Part shown: positions 34,691 through 39,230 of the stretch, piece by piece
Layout: each line of letters starts with the position of its first letter
How positions within the stretch are numbered: position 1 is the first letter of the stretch
Origin: Planctomycetota bacterium
GTDB lineage: Bacteria; Planctomycetota; UBA1135; GCA-002686595
NCBI GenBank assembly: GCA_002686595.1
Contig: NYXZ01000059.1
Span: 1 to 39,230 of the forward strand
DNA length: 39,230 bases
Reading direction: 5' to 3'
The notes under the pieces: generated by a model
Databases searched by the model: none
What the model saw: the letters and a program-made list of their open reading frames with translations, nothing else
Told to the model about the DNA's origin: nothing
Made by a program: the position numbers and the translations under genes

Positions 34691-36730
34691 ATGTCACCCA
34701 CCTTCAGATCCACCATCTCCACGAGCCGTTTCTTCCTGGCCCCCCTGGCCCTTCTGGCCCTGGCCAGCACCTCCGCGGCCCAGGCTTCCCAGACCATCCA
34801 GGCCTCCGATCCCGTGCTCGAAGAACTCGGCATCAGCGCCTACACGCTCCAGGATCTCCACCTGCCCGCCCGCCCCGGAACCGCCTTCCAGACCACAGTC
34901 ACCCTCGATGGCCTGCCCTTCACCTTGGAGCTGTGGCCCCAGAGCGTGCGCTCCCCTGACTTCACCCTGATGGTTCAGGAAGCCGACGGCATCCTGCGCG
35001 AGCACCAGCCCCCGGTTTCACGCACCTATCGCGGCACAATCCTCGAACGCCCCGACGCTCGCGTGGCAGCATCCCTTCTGGACGACGGCCTGACCGCCCA
35101 GATCCTCTTCGCCCCGGATGTCGCCTTCAACATCCAACCCACCTCCGTGGTCCTGCCCAACGCCGATCCCGCCAACCACGTGATCTACGCCGCCGCCGAT
35201 GTGCTGCCCGTGGAAGGCTTCTGCGCCACCGATGACACGCCCCAGGCTCCGACGGGCATGACGCAACAGGCCGGCACCGGCCTCAAGTCCTGCGACATCG
35301 CCTTCGACACGGACGTGGAGTACTACCAGGACAACGGCAGCTCGGTGAACAACACCGTCAGCGATGTGGAGAACATTCTGAACGGCGTCGCCAACATCTA
35401 CGAGAACGACTGCAACATCACCTACGAGATTTCCTTCCTGATCGTCCGCACCTCCAACCCCGATCCTTACACCACCAACGACCCCAGCGGCCTCCTCGGC
35501 CAGGTCGGCACGGAGTGGTCTTCCAACCAGCTCTACACCCAGCGCGACATCGTGCACCTGATGACCGGCCGCAACCTGAGCGGCTCCACCATCGGCATCG
35601 CTTACCTCGGCGCCATCTGCACCGGCGGCGCCATGGGCACCGGCCTCTCCCAGTCAACCTTCACCAGCAACTACAACAACCGCGTCGGCCTGACATCCCA
35701 CGAACTGGGCCACAACTGGAATGCCAATCACTGTTCCGGTGGTTCCTGTCGCATCATGTGCGCCAGCCTGGGCGGCTGCTCTGGCTCCGTGACATCCTTT
35801 GGCAGCGCTTCGATCAGCACCATCGTCAGCTACGCCGCCTCGCGCAGCTGCATCATCGATCTGGCCTCACCCCAATCGATCCCCTTCACCGACACCTTCG
35901 ATGTCTCTGGTTTGGATTGGGACAAGTGGATCTACAAGGCCTTCGCCGTGGTGAACAGCGCCGGCACCAACCCGCCCACTGGCACCTACTCGCTGAACCT
36001 CGACGCCCAGTCCGCGGCCGAGTACGCGGACAATGAAGTGCGTTCCAACTACATCCTGCTGGCCAACGAATCCGATGTGACCCTCAGCTACCACACCCAG
36101 CACAGTGGCGTGGAGTCCGGCGAAGAACTGGTCGTCGAGTACGTGCGCAGCAACGGCGACTGGTCGGAACTCAACCGCGTAACCTCGAACGGCACCGATC
36201 AGACGAGCTTCACGCTGCACCAGCACTCTCTGCCCAACAACGCCTATCACAACAACTTCCGGTTGCGCTTCAGGGTCGAGTGCGACGAGTCCGACGACGA
36301 CTGGTTCCTGGATGACATTGTCCTTGAAACCATTCCCCCTTGCCCGAGCCCGAGCGATTACGGCACGGGCAAAGTCACCTCCCAGGGCACTCTGCCGCTC
36401 ATTGGGTATGTGGGCACCAACTCCTACACCACCAACGACCTCTCCCTGCAGCTCTACAACGCGCGCCCCAACCAGGTTTGCATGCCCTTCTGGAGCGTCG
36501 GCTCCTACAACGGCTCGATCCTCGGCGGCACCTTGCTAGTTGCCCCACCCCTCAACCGCACGACCATCAGCATGACGGATGTGTTTGGCATGGCCAGCCA
36601 CCCGCTGCCCATCAGTGCCGGCGATGTGGGCACTACCCGTTACTACCAATGGTTCTTCCGCGACCCCGGGCACGCCGACGGCACCAACGCCGGCCTCTCC
36701 AACGCCCTGGAAGTGCCATTCTGTAACTGA
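34691..36730 (+). CDS. Secreted reprolysin-like zinc metalloprotease
   Basis: Exported 679-residue protein. A signal peptide (about 1-33, ending in STSAAQA) is followed by a propeptide-like region (~35-195). The metzincin domain (~198-400) has the zinc motif HELGHNWNANH at 337-347 (His337, Glu338, His341, His347). The Met-turn is RIMCASLG with Met356, as in M12B/reprolysin-type proteases. A beta-sandwich domain (~405-555) resembles adhesion or carbohydrate-binding modules. The last ~115 residues, starting SDYGTGKVTSQG and ending FFRDPGH...LSNALEVPFC, are a C-terminal module I associate with secreted planctomycete proteins. Paired cysteines suit an extracytoplasmic location. A strong terminator follows 19 nt after the stop. 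Protease activity is likely; the substrate is unknown. Confidence 0.87.
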   Translation: MSPTFRSTISTSRFFLAPLALLALASTSAAQASQTIQASDPVLEELGISAYTLQDLHLPARPGTAFQTTVTLDGLPFTLELWPQSVRSPDFTLMVQEADGILREHQPPVSRTYRGTILERPDARVAASLLDDGLTAQILFAPDVAFNIQPTSVVLPNADPANHVIYAAADVLPVEGFCATDDTPQAPTGMTQQAGTGLKSCDIAFDTDVEYYQDNGSSVNNTVSDVENILNGVANIYENDCNITYEISFLIVRTSNPDPYTTNDPSGLLGQVGTEWSSNQLYTQRDIVHLMTGRNLSGSTIGIAYLGAICTGGAMGTGLSQSTFTSNYNNRVGLTSHELGHNWNANHCSGGSCRIMCASLGGCSGSVTSFGSASISTIVSYAASRSCIIDLASPQSIPFTDTFDVSGLDWDKWIYKAFAVVNSAGTNPPTGTYSLNLDAQSAAEYADNEVRSNYILLANESDVTLSYHTQHSGVESGEELVVEYVRSNGDWSELNRVTSNGTDQTSFTLHQHSLPNNAYHNNFRLRFRVECDESDDDWFLDDIVLETIPPCPSPSDYGTGKVTSQGTLPLIGYVGTNSYTTNDLSLQLYNARPNQVCMPFWSVGSYNGSILGGTLLVAPPLNRTTISMTDVFGMASHPLPISAGDVGTTRYYQWFFRDPGHADGTNAGLSNALEVPFCN

Positions 36731-36749
36731 TTCGTTTGTTCTCAGGAGG

Positions 36750-36784
36750 AAGCCGTCCGCGTCCTTGACGCGGGCGGCTTTTTT
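36750..36784 (+). terminator. Rho-independent terminator
   Basis: A 12-bp stem (36750-36761 with 36769-36780, one G-T pair) has the loop TCCTTGA and runs into six T's (36779-36784). It ends the metalloprotease transcript and lies just 16 bp before the next gene, which therefore needs its own promoter or read-through. Confidence 0.9.
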
Positions 36785-36800
36785 CATTGATTACCCTCCC

Positions 36801-37856
36801 ATGCAACGCCTCATCGTCATCTTCCTGTCTTGCATCCTGACCATTCTCTTCGCCTGGCTGCTGGAGTTTGGCACCGACGATATCAACAAGCTCGACGGCC
36901 CCAGCTTGTCGGACCTGCGCCGGGAGATGGTCCCGCTGGAGTTGGTGGAGCAGAGCGACTCCATCGCCGCCGAGCTCGCGGCAGCCGAGGCGGAAATCGC
37001 CAGCCAGCGGGAAGATCAAGCTCTGATCGATGAGAGCCTGAGCCACTCCGAGGACACCATGGGTCAACTGATGGACCTGCATCGGTTGAGCCTGGAAAAG
37101 GGCGTGGACCCCACCACCAAGCAACGCGATGCCCTGGCGGAAAGCCAGGCTCTGTTTCTCACCAACCAGGCCCGAGCCCAGACGGCCAATGAACGGGTGG
37201 CCGAGCTAGTCAAGCACAAGCGCGAACTGGCTCAGCGCGAAGATGCCCTGGAGGAACGCCTGCGCCAAGCTCGCGAACCGGCGGACGAGGAGTACAAGCG
37301 GTTGGATAACCGCCACGACTTCCTGTTGGCCTGCCTAAAGCTGGGTCTGCTGATCCCGTTGCTGGCCTTCGTCGCCCGCCGCGCCCACAGGAGCCGTGGC
37401 AAGCGCTTCCTGGCGGTTTGGATGTCCGCGCTGGTGGCGACTTTCCTGCATGTCACTTTGGTCATGCACGAGCACTTCCCCAGCGACCTCTTCAAGTACA
37501 TCGCGATCACAGCTGGCATCCTGATCATCCTGGCCTTCTTGGTCAGCGTTCTGAGACGCCAAGTGGTGCGCAAGCCGGCCGAAGTCAGCCGCAAGCCGCT
37601 GGCCGATGCATACAGTGCCGGGCGCTGCCCATGCTGCTCATTCCCCTTCCAGCTCAAGCCGCGGGCCGCTGCTCTCCCGGGCAAGGATGGCTCCATCGCC
37701 GACCGTGAACCCTACACCTGCCCCAGTTGTGGCACCGGCCTCTTCGGGGCCTGCGGCAATTGCGGCGCCAACCGCCACCTGCTGCTGCCCTATTGCGGTA
37801 GTTGCGGCGACGAAAAGGCAAGCGACGCCAAACCTCTGAAACAGGCGCAGACTTGA
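36801..37856 (+). CDS. Membrane protein with coiled coil and C-terminal zinc ribbons, function unknown
   Basis: I do not recognise a named family. The 351-residue protein starts at the ATG at 36801 with a hydrophobic segment (3-22). It continues with a ~140-residue Glu/Gln/Ala/Arg-rich coiled coil (about 35-172). Three further membrane helices follow (about 173-191, 203-221, 232-251). The C-terminal cytoplasmic-type domain contains Cys pairs at 276/279 (CPCC), 307/310 (CPSC), 318/321 (CGNC) and 332/335 (CGSC). This is the layout of two zinc ribbons. A helical stalk on one side and zinc ribbons on the other suggest a scaffold or sensor. The frame is open further upstream, but that part overlaps the metalloprotease gene and terminator. 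Confidence 0.75.
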   Translation: MQRLIVIFLSCILTILFAWLLEFGTDDINKLDGPSLSDLRREMVPLELVEQSDSIAAELAAAEAEIASQREDQALIDESLSHSEDTMGQLMDLHRLSLEKGVDPTTKQRDALAESQALFLTNQARAQTANERVAELVKHKRELAQREDALEERLRQAREPADEEYKRLDNRHDFLLACLKLGLLIPLLAFVARRAHRSRGKRFLAVWMSALVATFLHVTLVMHEHFPSDLFKYIAITAGILIILAFLVSVLRRQVVRKPAEVSRKPLADAYSAGRCPCCSFPFQLKPRAAALPGKDGSIADREPYTCPSCGTGLFGACGNCGANRHLLLPYCGSCGDEKASDAKPLKQAQT

Positions 37857-37877
37857 GCAGGGCGAGCGGCGAGCGAG

Positions 37878-37953
37878 TGGTGGGCCACACTGGACTTGAA
37901 CCAGTAACTTCCACGCTGTGAACATGGCACTCTGCCAATTGAGTTAGTAGCCC
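37878..37953 (-). tRNA. tRNA-Val (anticodon CAC)
   Basis: A 76-nt cloverleaf on the minus strand. Acceptor GGGCTAC pairs with GTGGCCC, the discriminator is A, and CCA is encoded. The D stem is ACTC/GAGT. The anticodon stem CCATG/CGTGG closes a loop TTCACAG with anticodon CAC. The variable loop is 5 nt and the T arm is ACTGG-TTCAAGT-CCAGT. It reads GUG codons, which suits a GC-rich genome. Confidence 0.93.
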
Positions 37954-38102
37954 ACTCGGCGGGGAGTTTAGCGCCCGCACCGCATTCCGGAAACACCGAA
38001 CTGGGCCAAATTCCAGGCCGCGGCCCAAACGGCTCCCACGCGCTCATCCGGTCCGCCGGATACGAGAGGGCGACGCGGGCCCGAGCTCCCCTCCCATCAG
38101 CT

Positions 38103-38121
38103 AGCCCGCTCTGGACGGGCT
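38103..38121. other. Small hairpin abutting a repeat
   Basis: AGCCCG and CGGGCT pair around CTCTGGA, directly before the CTAG edge of repeat copy B; the hairpin itself follows another CTAG (38101-38104). A TAGCCCG stretch also precedes copy A, so it may be part of a longer repeat unit. Confidence 0.5.
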
Positions 38122-38122
38122 C

Positions 38123-38190
38123 CTAGGAGTCCGTTGAAGAAGTCCCGTCGATGGCGAAGCGTAGTATGGAGTTTTTCAACTGGCTCCTAG
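38123..38190. repeat. CTAG-edged palindromic repeat, short copy B
   Basis: A 68-bp element with imperfect inverted arms. The left arm begins CTAGGAGTCCGTTGA (identical to copy A over these 15 bases) and the right arm ends CTCCTAG; about 19 of 23 arm positions pair. The loop shares GTCG and GGCGAAGC with copy A. The terminal CTAG contains the TAG stop codon of the sigma factor gene. Confidence 0.8.
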
Positions 38191-38882
38191 GGCGCTGAAT
38201 CCAGGCCGGTGGACTTGCGCAGGATCCCACCCAACTTGTCCTCCGCCCGGCGCAACATCATGCGTACGGCATCCTCGCTCTTGCCCCCCATGCGCTCCCC
38301 GGCAGCTCGCAGGGTCAGGCCCTGGAAGAAGACCAAGGTAATCGCCTTGCGGTGATCCGGCGTCAGCTCCTCCAAGGCACCGCGCAGGATTTCAAAGCTC
38401 TCCTCCTTCTGCACATGCATGGTGACCGAGAGATCCGGACTGGGCGGCTCTGGGATGCGAGCGACTCCGGAGTTGTCATTGGGATCCCCATCCAGATTGC
38501 GTTCGCGGGTCATGTCGCGCTTGCCCGCCGAGTAGAACTCCGCCTTGTCACGGATCTTGTTCTGAAGGATCTGAATCAACCAGCGCAAGAGGGAGGCCTC
38601 GCCTCGATACTCGAACTTGTTGAAGTCCCGGGTGGCCTCGCGGAAGGTCGTCTGGGCGAGATCCACGGGATCTTCCTTGGAGCGCAGCCGCGGGCCCAGG
38701 CGTCGGCGCGCCAGATCCACCAGGGATTGGTGATAGCGCGTAAAAAGCTCGTTGAGGGCCTCCACTTCACCGGCCTGGGCACGGTCCACGAGCATCTGGG
38801 TGTTTTCGTCGGCGAAGCCCTGGGGCAGCTTGAAACTGCCCGTGTCTCGGGCGTCCTGGGGCTTGTCTGAAGCGGAGGTCAT
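38187..38882 (-). CDS. ECF-type RNA polymerase sigma factor
   Basis: A 231-residue sigma-70 family protein of the extracytoplasmic-function type. Region 2 (about 30-115) shows AQAGEVEALNELFTRYHQSLVDLARRRLG, then DPVDLAQTTFREATRDF and LLRWLIQILQNKIRD for -10 recognition. Region 4 (about 165-220) shows LEELTPDHRKAITLVFFQGLT, then AAGERMGGKSEDAVRMMLRRAEDKL, the helix-turn-helix for the -35 element. There is no adjacent anti-sigma gene or membrane sensor. The style matches ECF groups expanded in Planctomycetota (recalled). The TAG stop falls in the edge of repeat copy B, so the transcript runs into that hairpin. Confidence 0.9.
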   Translation of the reverse strand: MTSASDKPQDARDTGSFKLPQGFADENTQMLVDRAQAGEVEALNELFTRYHQSLVDLARRRLGPRLRSKEDPVDLAQTTFREATRDFNKFEYRGEASLLRWLIQILQNKIRDKAEFYSAGKRDMTRERNLDGDPNDNSGVARIPEPPSPDLSVTMHVQKEESFEILRGALEELTPDHRKAITLVFFQGLTLRAAGERMGGKSEDAVRMMLRRAEDKLGGILRKSTGLDSAP

Positions 38883-39014
38883 GGGGCAGTGGTCGAGGTT
38901 GCGTGCGGGGCAATCACCAGCCTAACGCAAGGCCGCAGCGCCGGCCACTCACATCTGCCCAGGGGGCGGATTAGGGTGCTTGCCAGCCGCAGCGGACGCG
39001 TGGCAGGTAGCTGC

Positions 39015-39230
39015 CTAGCCCTCTCCCAAAAGCTCCAGGAAGGCATCTTCCAGCAGCACTTTCACGCCCAGCTCCTCGGCCTTTGTGGCCTTCGAACCGG
39101 GCTTGCCCCCCACCACCAGATAATCCGTGCGAGCGCTGACCGCCGATGACACGCGCGCTCCGCGAGCCTCCACCGCGCGCTTGGCCTCGGCCCGGCTCAT
39201 GCCCGCCAGCGTGCCCGTGAATACCAGGGA
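39015..39230 (-). CDS. ligA: NAD-dependent DNA ligase, C-terminal BRCT domain, 5' part outside window
   Basis: The last ~71 residues of a protein continuing past the right edge. The segment reads SLVFTGTLAGMSRAEAK, then VSSAVSARTDYLVVG and GSKATKAEELGVKVLLEDAFLELL. This is the BRCT domain that ends bacterial LigA: the FTG start, the DYLVVG strand and the GSK-KA-ELG helix are all diagnostic. LigA seals nicks in replication and repair. The methionine at 39200 is internal to the domain and is not the start. A BRCT domain from another protein is possible but less likely, because the sequence ends directly after the domain as in LigA. Confidence 0.88.
   Translation of the reverse strand, partial: SLVFTGTLAGMSRAEAKRAVEARGARVSSAVSARTDYLVVGGKPGSKATKAEELGVKVLLEDAFLELLGEG

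Noticed and set aside
38046-38061. Hairpin ATCCGG-TCCG-CCGGAT as a tRNA terminator
   Set aside because: It lies upstream, not downstream, of the minus-strand tRNA and has no U-run.

Overview
The window is GC-rich chromosomal DNA with tightly packed genes, probably from a planctomycete-like, Gram-negative-type bacterium. The phylum is an inference from several features: a long type I signal peptidase with a large insertion, an ECF sigma factor of the style common in Planctomycetota, a secreted reprolysin-like metalloprotease with a C-terminal domain I associate with that group, LptB (so an outer membrane is likely), and few clear Shine-Dalgarno sequences. A 16S or marker-gene tree would settle it. 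Both ends cut genes: lepA on the left and ligA on the right.

Layout. Positions 1-6.1 kb (+): lepA (3' part) and lepB overlap. A ~590-bp non-coding gap follows with two perfect DnaA boxes, then lptB and etfB-etfA, closed by a strong bidirectional terminator. Positions 6.2-10.1 kb: a divergent pair, a Thr-type sulfatase-superfamily protein (-) and a GT-C membrane glycosyltransferase fused to TPRs (+). Positions 10.3-28.1 kb (-): thirteen genes with gaps of 0-30 nt or overlaps, reading narC-narG-narH-narJ-narI-narK-narK-actA-actB-actC-actD-actE-actF. This joins a complete cytoplasm-facing nitrate reductase, its cytochrome c and two transporters to a complete Alternative Complex III (ACIII). Positions 28.6-32.4 kb (-): an NtrC-type sigma-54 activator and its histidine kinase, which has a cysteine-rich PAS domain. 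They lie directly upstream of the respiratory operon. Positions 32.6-39.2 kb: an SPFH protein, an XdhC-like molybdoenzyme maturation factor, the metalloprotease, a coiled-coil/zinc-ribbon membrane protein, tRNA-Val(CAC), the ECF sigma factor and the 3' end of ligA.

How the genes work together. NarGHI should oxidise quinol and reduce nitrate in the cytoplasm. NarK proteins would move nitrate and nitrite, and NarJ matures the enzyme. ACIII (ActA-F) oxidises menaquinol and passes electrons to periplasmic c-type carriers, for which the diheme NarC-like protein is a candidate partner. No terminal oxidase follows ActF, so here ACIII may serve anaerobic N-oxide respiration; that is an inference.

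A small palindromic repeat family with CTAG at both edges occurs three times (28463-28640, 33572-33641, 38123-38190). Each copy abuts the 3' end of a minus-strand gene, and in all three cases the repeat contains that gene's stop codon.
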